Positions 1-5,125 of a stretch of 9,221 nucleotides of DNA are shown one piece after another (within the stretch, counting starts at the first letter, position 1; the number at the start of each line of letters is the position of its first letter). Origin of the DNA: Bacillota bacterium. GTDB taxonomy: Bacteria > Bacillota > UBA4882 > UBA8346. The stretch spans positions 1 through 9,221 of the forward strand of contig JAEYRX010000085.1 in the NCBI GenBank assembly GCA_023435225.1. Reading direction: 5' to 3'. The translations under genes and the position numbers were made by a program. The notes below the pieces were generated by a model. That model made no database searches. It was not told the origin of the DNA and worked only from the letters and a program-made list of their open reading frames with translations.

Positions 1-224
1 GTATCACCGCCGAATTTATCACCAAATTACAGACTTTACATGACGAAGCCAAAGCCCTTGATAATGAACAGGAAGCCCTGAAAGCCCGGCAAAAAGAGAA
101 ATCCGACGCCCTCAACAAAAAGATGGATGAAGTCGAAGCCGTCTACCGCGAGGCGAAAAAAGTGGTCAAGCTGGACCTGCCGAAGGAATCCTGGAAAGAG
201 TTTGGGATTACGGATAAACACTAA
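1..224 (+). CDS. C-terminal part of a coiled-coil hypothetical protein (5' end outside window)
   Basis: An open frame with no stop runs from the window edge (first whole codon at base 3) to TAA at 222-224, giving about 73 residues. The visible part is highly charged, rich in E, K, A and Q, with heptad-like spacing (LQTLHDEAKALDNEQEALK), which predicts a long helix or coiled coil. It ends in a short non-helical tail, KESWKEFGITDKH. No membrane segment or catalytic motif is visible. A strong terminator follows 22 bases after the stop, so this is the last gene of its transcript. I do not recognise a named family; small paralogous coiled-coil proteins with this kind of tail occur in several phyla, but that is recollection. 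Twenty bases of this gene (96-115) recur exactly at 2137-2156. The start is missing, so length and function stay open. Confidence 0.75.
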   Translation, partial: ITAEFITKLQTLHDEAKALDNEQEALKARQKEKSDALNKKMDEVEAVYREAKKVVKLDLPKESWKEFGITDKH

Positions 225-246
225 AAAGAGAATAAACTAATTAGGA

Positions 247-277
247 AAACCTCCTTTTGAATGAAGGAGGTTTTTTT
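247..277 (+). terminator. Rho-independent terminator, possibly bidirectional
   Basis: A perfect 10-bp stem (AAACCTCCTT at 247-256 with AAGGAGGTTT at 264-273), a 7-base loop and a T run through 277. It lies 22 bases after the coiled-coil gene stop. Read on the minus strand the stem is followed by TTTT, so it may also stop transcripts of the XRE gene that ends at 387. Confidence 0.85.
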
Positions 278-366
278 AATTGGGATTCATTTATGGTTTC
301 ATATAATATTTTAACTGAATATGTGTAACGGTTTTTTAAAGTATCTTTACCTTAGACTTACTAAAC

Positions 367-384
367 AAATAGGCCGGTCTATTT
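367..384 (-). repeat. Small inverted repeat just after the XRE gene
   Basis: AAATAGGCCGGTCTATTT is a near-perfect 18-bp palindrome starting 3 bases beyond the XRE stop. With G-U pairing it could fold, but the centre leaves almost no loop and no T run follows on the minus strand. It is a weak candidate for a transcript end or a protein-binding site. Confidence 0.3.
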
Positions 385-386
385 TA

Positions 387-719
387 TCATTTTGCAGGTG
401 TTTTATACTTTTGCCGAATAAAATTCACAAAATCCAAAATTTCTTTACGGGCTTCTTCCGGTAAATCGGCAATCATCTCATTATGCTCTGCCATAATCTT
501 GTCTACGGGGATTCGTATATCGGTACGACCTAAAAGATAATCTGTGGATACTTGAAAAAAATCAGCCAACCTATCAATTGTATTTGAAGATGGTTTATTT
601 GAATCAGATTCATATTTTCCAATAGCAGAATAAGTAATCCCTAATAGGCTAGCGATCTCTTTCTGAGCCATTTTGCGTTCTTCACGTAAAAGTCGAAGCC
701 TTTCGCCTAATGTAGCCAT
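387..719 (-). CDS. XRE-family (HTH_3) transcriptional repressor
   Basis: A 110-residue protein with a Cro/CI-type helix-turn-helix over residues 4-63. The LGERLRLLREERKMAQKEIA start, the GITYSAIGKYE recognition region and the STDYLLGRTD end are hallmarks of the SinR/phage-repressor HTH_3 family. The remaining 45 residues are a short helical tail (LPEEARKEILDFVNFIRQKY), of the kind that often mediates dimerisation. The protein should act in the cytoplasm as a DNA-binding repressor. The ATG has GAGGTG 5 bases upstream. The gene is divergent from the 51-codon gene at 991, and the 271 bases between them hold palindromes and direct repeats suited to autoregulation and control of the neighbour. Such regulators commonly belong to prophages, integrative elements or stress modules; no integrase is visible here, so the regulon is unknown. 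Confidence 0.9.
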   Translation of the reverse strand: MATLGERLRLLREERKMAQKEIASLLGITYSAIGKYESDSNKPSSNTIDRLADFFQVSTDYLLGRTDIRIPVDKIMAEHNEMIADLPEEARKEILDFVNFIRQKYKTPAK

Positions 720-792
720 AATTGCACCTCGTTAAGGCTTTTGTGTTGTACCATGATTGTATAAAGCGATATTATTTGTAGTGATATAAATA

Positions 793-820
793 CGTTAAAC
801 TATTAATATATAGTTTTACG
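793..820. promoter_or_regulatory. Candidate XRE operator (11-bp inverted repeat)
   Basis: CGTTAAACTAT (793-803) and ATAGTTTTACG (810-820) form an inverted repeat with one mismatch around a 6-bp AT spacer. The dyad lies 74 bases upstream of the XRE start, in the divergent spacer. A third copy of the half-site core, CGTAAAA, is at 840-846, and a perfect 12-bp palindrome, GAATTATAATTC, follows at 820-831. The size and symmetry fit binding by an HTH_3 dimer, so autoregulation is a reasonable inference. No experimental site is known to me. Confidence 0.5.
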
Positions 821-925
821 AATTATAATTCTATAACAACGTAAAATGCTTGTTACTATTTTCTATTGTTAAGAAATAAATAACTAGTCTTTTCTAAAAA
901 ATTTTCCTTAAAATCAAAATATATA

Positions 926-954
926 TTGATATGTTCCTTAAAATCACATAAAAT
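926..954 (+). promoter_or_regulatory. Sigma-A-type promoter of the 51-codon gene, overlapped by a direct repeat
   Basis: TTGATA (926-931), a 17-bp spacer and TAAAAT (949-954) match the housekeeping consensus at five of six positions in each box. Transcription would start near 961, some 30 bases before the ATG at 991. The 13-base sequence TTCCTTAAAATCA occurs twice, at 904-916 and 934-946, exactly 30 bp apart (about three helical turns). The second copy fills the -35/-10 spacer and the first lies just upstream of the -35 box, a layout that suggests cooperative binding by a regulator. Confidence 0.6.
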
Positions 955-990
955 GGATTTGAAAATGTTTGAAAGTAAGGAGCATTCAAA

Positions 991-1146
991 ATGAAGGGAA
1001 TAAGAATCAGTTACAAAATTAAGGGAGAAAAAGGAAGTCAAGATTGTTTTACATTTGAAGCTTTAGAATTATTTTTGACGGATATTAAGACTTGTGAAGA
1101 GATCACGGGTAAAAAGGCCAAAATGAAACTGGAACTTTGCGAGTAA
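991..1146 (+). CDS. Small hypothetical protein, 51 aa, divergent from the XRE gene
   Basis: ATG at 991 opens a 51-codon frame ending in TAA at 1144-1146. TAAGGAG (976-982) sits 8 bases before the ATG, and a good sigma-A-type promoter precedes it, so expression is well supported despite the small size. The product (start MKGIRISYKIKG, end AKMKLELCE) has a basic amino end and an acidic middle. It looks like strand, helix (FTFEALELFLTDIKTCEEI), strand; two of its three cysteines are at residues 35 and 50. There is no signal peptide or membrane segment. I do not recognise the family. Its position opposite a repressor and the repeat-laden promoter suggest it is controlled by that repressor. Possible roles such as an accessory regulator or a small modulator protein are speculation. 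Confidence 0.65.
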   Translation: MKGIRISYKIKGEKGSQDCFTFEALELFLTDIKTCEEITGKKAKMKLELCE

Positions 1147-1238
1147 AAGAAATCCGCCAAAAACTCAACTGGGCCTAGGCAATATTTTTATTGGTTTTAA
1201 GATTTTTTTAGATTTTTACGGAATTATTATTCATTTGT

Positions 1239-1440
1239 CCGGTTCTATGGAGGGAACCGGGCGGCGCTTCTTTATAGGACGTAAAACAGCGATCGCGATC
1301 GGAAGCCCTCACTTAATTGCCAGACAGAAGGCCATGGATGGCGAAGACGTACTAGAAGCCCAGGATGAATTGCAGGAGGTCCGGAACCACGCGGTTTCCG
1401 GCGCATTTTTGGTCACTTTTTTTGCGGTAAAAAAGTGACT
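1239..1440. repeat. GC-rich hairpin cluster (structured intergenic element)
   Basis: This segment is clearly richer in G and C than its AT-rich flanks and is packed with inverted repeats: CCGGTTC/GAACCGG (1239-1260), an overlapping GCGATCGC palindrome near 1288-1297, GCCAT/ATGGC around 1330, CCGGAA/TTCCGG (1381-1401), and a perfect 11-bp stem GTCACTTTTTT/AAAAAAGTGAC (1412-1439). CCTAGG occurs just outside it, near 1173 and at 1440. An open frame (1235-1438, TTG start) crosses it but lacks a ribosome binding site and is better explained by the base composition. It could be a mobile palindromic repeat, a structured RNA, or gene debris. The first hairpin shares its loop with the one at 3195-3219. 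The rest of the 1147-1543 spacer holds nothing else I can identify. Confidence 0.5.
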
Positions 1441-1543
1441 CCTAGGGGGTGTGGGGGGCAGGAACAGCCACCCATCGGCCCTAGTTATTAGATTATGAGC
1501 ACTTTAAAAATCAATAATTAAAAACCAGAAACGAGGTATCTAC

Positions 1544-1774
1544 ATGCTAACCAAACAAAGAAAAGAAAACCTACTCCAAAAAATGCAAGACATCTTTCAA
1601 GCTAATAATCTAACCCAAGAACAGATCATCGCTTTTTTAGATATGAGCGAAGCCGACTATTCCGATGAGCGCTTGGATAAAGCCTCCGACCAATTCGCGG
1701 AGCTGGTAGGGGAGGAAAGGTTGGCTTTTGATGATCTGATGATCATGATTAAGCTTTGCCGAGAGGCGGTGTAG
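1544..1774 (+). CDS. Hypothetical small acidic helical protein, 76 aa
   Basis: ATG at 1544 is preceded by ACGAGGT 7 bases upstream. The frame ends with TAG at 1772-1774. The product is soluble and mostly helical: a basic, Gln-rich first third (LTKQRKENLLQKMQDIFQ), then an acidic stretch (MSEADYSDERLDKASDQF) and a hydrophobic C-terminal helix (LAFDDLMIMIKLCREAV). TQEQIIAFLDMS resembles the first helices of a small helix-turn-helix, but no complete DNA-binding domain can be made out. I do not recognise a family. The gene stands alone between the hairpin cluster and a palindromic element that starts six bases after its stop, so that element probably supplies its transcript end. Confidence 0.7.
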   Translation: MLTKQRKENLLQKMQDIFQANNLTQEQIIAFLDMSEADYSDERLDKASDQFAELVGEERLAFDDLMIMIKLCREAV

Positions 1775-1779
1775 GGCGC

Positions 1780-2043
1780 CGCCTCACCCCGGTAGTTGCA
1801 TTTTGCTTATTGAAACACCGGGGCTTTCCCCTCTCCCTTGGAGAATGCAAATTTTTGGGCTTGGGAGAGGGGAACGATGCTGGAAATGGCTGTTTGATAT
1901 ACTTTTCCTAAATAAGAAGAAAACCAAATGACACTATATTTCGCACTCTCCCTCTCCTGTACTTGCAAAATAAACAGCGGCTCAAGGAGAGGGAGCGGCA
2001 GTCGATAGCTATGACCGACAAGGTATCGGGGCAGGGTGAGGCG
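1780..2043. repeat. Composite palindromic intergenic element with 10-bp terminal inverted repeats
   Basis: CGCCTCACCC (1780-1789) and GGGTGAGGCG (2034-2043) form perfect 10-bp ends. Inside are three clean hairpins: CCCCGGT/ACCGGGG (1787-1793 with 1817-1823), CCCCTCTCCC/GGGAGAGGGG (1828-1837 with 1863-1872), and CTCCCTCTCCT/AGGAGAGGGAG (1948-1958 with 1985-1995). A further dyad surrounds ATAGCTAT near 2005-2012. Intergenic repeats built from CTCACCC and CCCTCTCCC with their complements are common in many bacterial genomes. A minus-strand open frame here (1807-2055) has no ribosome binding site and translates the repeat, so I do not call it a gene. It may be a miniature mobile element or a structured transcript. 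Confidence 0.6.
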
Positions 2044-2085
2044 AAAACGGCGCACGGCTAAATAACTTTGATTTATACCGGAAGA

Positions 2086-2205
2086 ATGGAAGGTATAAAA
2101 GAAGGTATAGAAAAAGTCGCTAAAAATATGTTTCTTGAGAAATCCGACGCCCTCAAGTATTTTTTTATTTTAAGAAAAATTAGTATATTAATGGCAATTA
2201 CTTGA
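2086..2205 (+). pseudogene. Remnant resembling an Rpn/YhgA-type nuclease-transposase C-terminus
   Basis: The frame from ATG at 2086 reads MEGIKEGIEKVAKNMFLE, which resembles the repetitive charged tail (EGIEKGIEK..AKNML) found at the end of Rpn-family recombination-promoting nucleases (PD-(D/E)XK putative transposases). After this the reading changes to EKSDALK, encoded by 20 bases identical to 96-115 inside the first gene, then to AT-rich codons and TGA at 2203-2205. Nothing of the catalytic domain is present, and there is no ribosome binding site. I read it as gene debris joined by an old recombination. The family assignment rests on the tail alone and is tentative. Confidence 0.35.
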
Positions 2206-2231
2206 CGATATATGTTATATAAAAATATCAC
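2202..2231 (+). promoter_or_regulatory. Possible promoter for the repeat protein
   Basis: TTGACG (2202-2207) and TATCAC (2226-2231) are separated by 18 bp in a very AT-rich stretch that also contains TATATAAAAA. The -35 box is good and the -10 box weak. It lies 37 bases before the ATG at 2268. Confidence 0.35.
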
Positions 2232-2267
2232 AATTTAATTAAAACAAAGGAATACAACGGTTTAAAA

Positions 2268-3005
2268 ATGTTTATCAGATACATCGATAAAATATGGCCC
2301 ATCCAGCCGATTAGATCAAAATATCAATTCGAACTCACCCGCGACCAACTACGGCTTTTAGCCAATGTGGTTGAAGCCACCGGAGGCTTTAAAGCTGCAG
2401 TAAAGTTTTTCCCACAGTTAACTCCCGGAAAAATAAAGTATATATATTATTTTCTTATTCGTGGCTATCAATCCTATTCTAAAATGACCTATTTATTGAC
2501 TCCGCAGTTATCCGAGTGCGAATTGCGCAAAATCGACAGCTTATTCAGCCGAAAAAAAGGACCGCTGGATTGGAAGGCGATTGCCGTCTTATTCCCCTAT
2601 ATCAGATTGAACGATCTGAAAAAACAATATTATCACTGGAAAAAGATTGAACCGCAACGAAAACCGATGCTGAAAAAATTATTGACCGAAGAAGAACAGC
2701 GAAGAATGGTGGAACTGTATAATACCTATAAATGTTGGAAGAAGCTGAAGGAGTTTTATCCCGGTTATTCGGAGGATCAGATTAAACATTACTACCGGAC
2801 CGTTATTTTAGGGTTGGACCTTAAAAGCGTCCCTAAAGTAGAGGAACTATATTGGACTCCGGAAAAGTCAGAGTTATTTAAAAAACTGTGGACTTCCGAA
2901 AAAGACTTGTCGGTTATCCGAAAGGCTTTTCCCTATAAATCACCGGCCAAATTATACGCCCAAGCTGAAAAGATGGGGATTAGGAGGTTGGAAGCGGTGA
3001 GATGA
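2268..3005 (+). CDS. Protein with four tandem Myb/SANT-like helical repeats, 245 aa
   Basis: The protein consists of four degenerate repeats at about residues 23-66, 77-127, 139-182 and 196-239. Each begins with an LT or WT plus acidic residues, continues with a leucine-rich helix, has an aromatic or Ile core followed by an F-(Y)-P turn (FFPQLT, LFPYIR, FYPGYS, FPYKS), then a basic helix with Tyr or Lys (KIKYIYYF, DLKKQYYHW, QIKHYYRTV, KLYAQAEKM). This three-helix pattern with spaced aromatics is the Myb/SANT arrangement; the last repeat (WTPEKSELFKKLW) is the closest. The protein is very basic, so nucleic-acid binding is a fair inference. There is no signal peptide or membrane span. ATG at 2268 is the only usable start; AAAGGA lies 16 bases upstream, unusually far. 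It stands alone with no operon partner. It may be an orphan regulator or mobile-element protein; the function is unknown. Confidence 0.85.
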   Translation: MFIRYIDKIWPIQPIRSKYQFELTRDQLRLLANVVEATGGFKAAVKFFPQLTPGKIKYIYYFLIRGYQSYSKMTYLLTPQLSECELRKIDSLFSRKKGPLDWKAIAVLFPYIRLNDLKKQYYHWKKIEPQRKPMLKKLLTEEEQRRMVELYNTYKCWKKLKEFYPGYSEDQIKHYYRTVILGLDLKSVPKVEELYWTPEKSELFKKLWTSEKDLSVIRKAFPYKSPAKLYAQAEKMGIRRLEAVR

Positions 3006-3024
3006 ATTCTAGATTTTATTTCTA

Positions 3025-3129
3025 TTATTTCCTTCTATAATGCTTCTCTACCACCGCATCCAACAAATATTTCACATGTTCTTTCTCTTCATCGCTCATC
3101 TGATCTATCTCTTTCAGATTTACCAAGCA
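3025..3129 (-). pseudogene. C-terminal fragment resembling an XRE-type regulator tail
   Basis: The minus-strand frame reads LKEIDQMSDEEKEHVKYLL then DAVVEKHYRRK and TAA (3025-3027); a stop at 3130-3132 closes it upstream. Helical tails of the form MSDEEKEHVKYLLDAV are common at the end of XRE-family regulators. No helix-turn-helix, start codon with ribosome binding site or promoter is present in frame, so only the tail survives. The codons look like genuine old coding sequence. It is likely a truncated gene whose front was removed together with the rearranged sequence at 3130-3336. Confidence 0.35.
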
Positions 3130-3132
3130 TTA

Positions 3133-3219
3133 CCCCACACAGAGCCATAGGTTACTCTCCCACCGTGGGGCCAGAACTAGGACAGTTCAAGAACGGCGGT
3201 CCATGGAGGGAATACCGCC
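3133..3219. repeat. Hairpin region with CCCCAC/GTGGGG and ACCGCC/GGCGGT stems
   Basis: CCCCAC (3133-3138) pairs with GTGGGG (3165-3170), with AGAG/CTCT nested inside. The right arm can instead pair with CCCAC at 3159-3163, giving a compact dyad. A second hairpin, GGCGGT (3195-3200) with ACCGCC (3214-3219), has the loop CCATGGAGGGAAT, whose core ATGGAGGGAA also occurs in the hairpin at 1239-1260. The sequence is GC-rich compared with its surroundings. The rest of the 3006-3336 spacer holds the regulator fragment on its left and AT-rich sequence on its right. An overlapping plus-strand open frame (3165-3401) is not convincing. Confidence 0.45.
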
Positions 3220-3292
3220 AAGAGAGCAAGAGAGAGGTCTACGCGCAAATAGGTTCTTCTTCATCCATTTCATTCATGTTTAAAAATATTGT

Positions 3293-3308
3293 ATGTAGTA
3301 GCCTACAT
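3293..3308 (-). terminator. Weak hairpin downstream of the coat-like gene
   Basis: ATGTAG (3293-3298) pairs with CTACAT (3303-3308) around a 4-base loop. On the minus strand it lies 28 bases past the stop of the coat-like gene and is followed by ACAATATTTTT. The stem is short and the T run is displaced, so termination here is possible but not secure. Confidence 0.35.
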
Positions 3309-3336
3309 CCCCGTAAAAATCCGGAAGTTTACAAGG

Positions 3337-3684
3337 TTATCTATAATGTCTCCTACGATCTAATAGTTCTAAAAGAATTAATACGCCAAGCAGATCTCTA
3401 ACTAACGGCCTCCTGCGAAACGGCGGAAAAAATTGTTCCGCGTGGTATTCAGGGTTACCCGGATTTTGATCCGCTGTTTTTACGTTATGACTTTGGAAAT
3501 CATCGGGATACATCTTTAATACCTGGTCATATACCCTGTTCAACATAGAGTCATACATTCCTTGGGTTGGATAAGCAACCGACATATCGTCCATCTCCGC
3601 CACAATATTGCTTACCGTGGGCCGGATTCCATAATAGTAGATATCCGGAAACCTGGCAGATTTTTTCATATCATAATTATCCAT
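3337..3684 (-). CDS. Probable spore-coat-like or sporulation-associated protein, 115 aa
   Basis: ATG at 3684 has GGAGGA about 10 bases upstream, and TAA is at 3337-3339. The protein has no signal peptide. It starts with charged residues, then a Tyr- and Met-rich middle (DIYYYGIRPTVSNIVAEMDD, YPTQGMYDSMLNRVYDQVL), a polar linker (residues 64-84) and a basic-hydrophobic end (FFPPFRRRPLVRDLLGVLIL, then LELLDRRRHYR). Short Tyr/Met/Arg-rich proteins ending in an Arg-flanked hydrophobic helix are frequent among spore coat or spore-associated proteins of Clostridia, and the promoter upstream fits sigma-K, which acts late in the mother cell. I cannot name the family. The gene is a single cistron, separated by 179 bases from the DUF4363 gene on the same strand. 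Spore localisation is inferred from composition and promoter only. Confidence 0.75.
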   Translation of the reverse strand: MDNYDMKKSARFPDIYYYGIRPTVSNIVAEMDDMSVAYPTQGMYDSMLNRVYDQVLKMYPDDFQSHNVKTADQNPGNPEYHAEQFFPPFRRRPLVRDLLGVLILLELLDRRRHYR

Positions 3685-3728
3685 AACAAATAATCCTCCA
3701 TTCTGGTATCCTGGGTTTTCTTCATAAA

Positions 3729-3755
3729 TAGTTTATGTTAAAGACATATTTAGGT
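3729..3755 (-). promoter_or_regulatory. Sigma-K-type promoter of the coat-like gene
   Basis: On the minus strand AC (3755-3754), a 16-base spacer and CATAAACTA (3737-3729) match the sigma-K pattern AC-N16/17-CATANNNTA at every fixed position. Transcription would begin near 3722, leaving a leader of about 38 bases that includes the GGAGGA site. The same arrangement with the same spacer precedes ymaF. Confidence 0.55.
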
Positions 3756-3811
3756 GAAAATCATTGATTAGGATAAAAGCATATAAAAGTAAACAAACCA
3801 GGAGAGAAAAT

Positions 3812-3859
3812 ATGAGTATGCAGGAGGAATCAGGTGATTTGGTTTTTGAAAGTATATAA
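3812..3859 (+). other. Very short open frame with a strong ribosome binding site
   Basis: ATG at 3812 follows AGGAGAG by about 5 bases and encodes 15 residues (MSMQEESGDLVFESI) before TAA at 3857-3859. The stop lies only four bases before the convergent DUF4363 stop at 3864. A true leader or micro-peptide is possible; it could equally be the first codons of a gene cut off by rearrangement. The 3685-3863 spacer otherwise holds the sigma-K-type promoter on the minus strand. Confidence 0.3.
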
Positions 3860-3863
3860 GGTG

Positions 3864-4220
3864 TTACATTGAATCGATATTTCGCCAATTATCCTGAATT
3901 AACAGTATAAGCCCTAGAGAGTTGGTTTTTTCTTGGGTTTCAATATTACCCCGCAACCGGATAAAATCCGCCTCGATATTATTCACATAATCGTGATCAA
4001 TATCTACTTGTAAAAAAGGTTTCACTTGTAGCCAGGCTTTAACAGCTTTGTTTAAACCAGCGGCCGCGCCGGTCCAATCTTCTTTTCGGACTCCTTTTTC
4101 AACCTGCTGCAAATAAACTGAAAACCCGCTCATTCGATCCAGAGGTTGCCGGAATAAAGCGCATGAGGAAGCGAATAGCATGCAACCAACTAAAACTACC
4201 GGTAATAAAAATTTTAGCAT
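3864..4220 (-). CDS. DUF4363 family protein (membrane-anchored or lipoprotein), 118 aa
   Basis: I choose ATG at 4220 (MLKFLLPVVLV) because AAAGGGG lies 7 bases upstream; the open frame extends to 4286, but that would overlap the preceding gene. The first 22 residues are a short signal with Lys3, a hydrophobic core and a possible lipobox ending at Cys20 (FASSC; LVGC at Cys13 is an alternative). The rest is helical with the DUF4363 pattern: a Trp-containing helix (EDWTGAAAGLNKAVKAW), HDYVNNIEADFIRLRGNIET and a hydrophobic C-terminal helix (LGLILLIQDNWRNI). DUF4363 genes regularly sit behind DUF421 genes in spore-forming Bacillota, as here, where the upstream stop is 13 bases away. The protein is probably exported and acts with the DUF421 protein at the membrane. 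Its molecular function is unknown. Confidence 0.85.
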   Translation of the reverse strand: MLKFLLPVVLVGCMLFASSCALFRQPLDRMSGFSVYLQQVEKGVRKEDWTGAAAGLNKAVKAWLQVKPFLQVDIDHDYVNNIEADFIRLRGNIETQEKTNSLGLILLIQDNWRNIDSM

Positions 4221-4233
4221 AAAGAAACCCCTT

Positions 4234-4947
4234 TCAGCCATTGGTGGAGATGATGTAATAAGCTTCATCCCCTTGTAAATCCACATATAAATTCCCGATG
4301 GTATCCAGTTGGGCCAGGGAAACTTGGGAAAAGTCTTTAATGTTCTGTTTTCCTAATTGGTATTGGAGCCAGCTTCTAGTTAATTTTAGAGATCGTAAGG
4401 CGTCCGGCAAGACTTTGCCGTCGTCGATTAATGTGGTTGGTAAACCGGCGTATTGGGTCGGCAAATGGAAATCGGCGGGTGTCAGTGGCATTTTTGGGGA
4501 CTTCAGCTGAACACTTAGTTTACCGCTGGTTTCAAACAGAGCGAACTCCACATCCGTTATATTGAATACATTTTTTTCCCGGAGCTGTGAAAGTAGATCA
4601 TCAATTGAAAGGCGAAGTTTGCCCAGGTTTTTCTCAATAATCTTCCCATTCTCAATCACTACGGTAGCTTCCCCCTCAACCACCTTGCGAATCCAAATAT
4701 TATGCAAGCTAAGATAGGCGAGTAAAATCGGCAGCAATGACCAAATGGCGAGACCAGCCAGGGTGGCGGTAGTATTCTGGTTCAATTGAACGGAGATCGT
4801 GGCCGCAATCGATCCAATTGTAATACCCACTATATAATCAAAGAAAGTCAGCTCCGACATTTGCTGTTTTCCAGTCAAACGGACCAGGACTAAAAGTGAA
4901 AAAAAGGCGATCACGGAACGGATAATCACGACAAGTATGACTGACAA
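4234..4947 (-). CDS. DUF421 (YetF/YcaP-type) membrane protein
   Basis: A 237-residue protein with three N-terminal membrane helices (about 4-22, 36-56, 61-81) and a cytoplasmic domain. Family signatures are RLTGKQQMSELTFFDYIVG (23-41), GSIAA (45-49), ENGKII (99-104) and the VFNITDVEFALFETSGKLSV segment (127-146). The length is normal for the family. The start is TTG at 4947: AAGGAG lies 8 bases upstream and the frame has no better ATG. It is the first gene of a two-gene unit with DUF4363. DUF421 proteins such as B. subtilis YetF and the spoVA2mob-encoded 2Duf are linked to properties of the spore inner membrane; a similar role is plausible here but inferred. I see no clear promoter; the upstream 100 bases are AT-rich without a convincing sporulation-sigma box. 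Confidence 0.92.
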   Translation of the reverse strand: MSVILVVIIRSVIAFFSLLVLVRLTGKQQMSELTFFDYIVGITIGSIAATISVQLNQNTTATLAGLAIWSLLPILLAYLSLHNIWIRKVVEGEATVVIENGKIIEKNLGKLRLSIDDLLSQLREKNVFNITDVEFALFETSGKLSVQLKSPKMPLTPADFHLPTQYAGLPTTLIDDGKVLPDALRSLKLTRSWLQYQLGKQNIKDFSQVSLAQLDTIGNLYVDLQGDEAYYIISTNG

Positions 4948-5092
4948 AGCTGTTTCTCCTTGAGTCTTTTTTACCTGTATCCAAATGGTTAAATCTTATT
5001 TTATTATTCCCTATTTATTGAAATATCCATTTTCCAGACAATCTTAGCTTATCTTGGAACGAGGAGAATATACATTTTTCAAAAAAGTAAGG

Positions 5093-5118
5093 CCCTGACC
5101 AATACTGAACAAGGGCCT
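5093..5118 (-). terminator. Terminator-like hairpin downstream of ymaF
   Basis: AAGGCCCT pairs with AGGGCCTT around a loop of about 14 bases (5093-5118). On the minus strand the stem is followed by ACTTTTTTG, a T run displaced by two bases. It is the first terminator-like structure after ymaF on its strand, beyond the large hairpin at 5126-5229. Confidence 0.5.
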
Positions 5119-5125
5119 TTAAGCA

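Noticed and set aside
904..946. Direct repeats considered as a CRISPR-like array
   Set aside because: Only two 13-base copies; better explained as binding sites around the promoter.
856..1041. Minus-strand open frame in the XRE divergent region
   Set aside because: It overlaps the promoter and start of the better supported 51-codon gene, and its product is low-complexity from AT-rich codons.
1235..1438. 67-codon open frame across the hairpin cluster
   Set aside because: TTG start without a ribosome binding site; the sequence is dominated by inverted repeats, which explain the lack of stops.
1807..2055. 82-codon minus-strand frame
   Set aside because: It translates the palindromic element and has no ribosome binding site.
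3133..3200. Possible 5S rRNA-like or riboswitch-like sequence on the minus strand
   Set aside because: Some pieces (GGTGGGAGAGTA) recall 5S rRNA, but the overall length and helices do not fit, and no known riboswitch core is present.
3165..3401. 78-codon plus-strand frame
   Set aside because: GTG start without a ribosome binding site; it runs through hairpins and into the opposite-strand coat-like gene.
4298..4510. Plus-strand frame inside the DUF421 gene
   Set aside because: Shadow of a clearly recognisable gene on the other strand.
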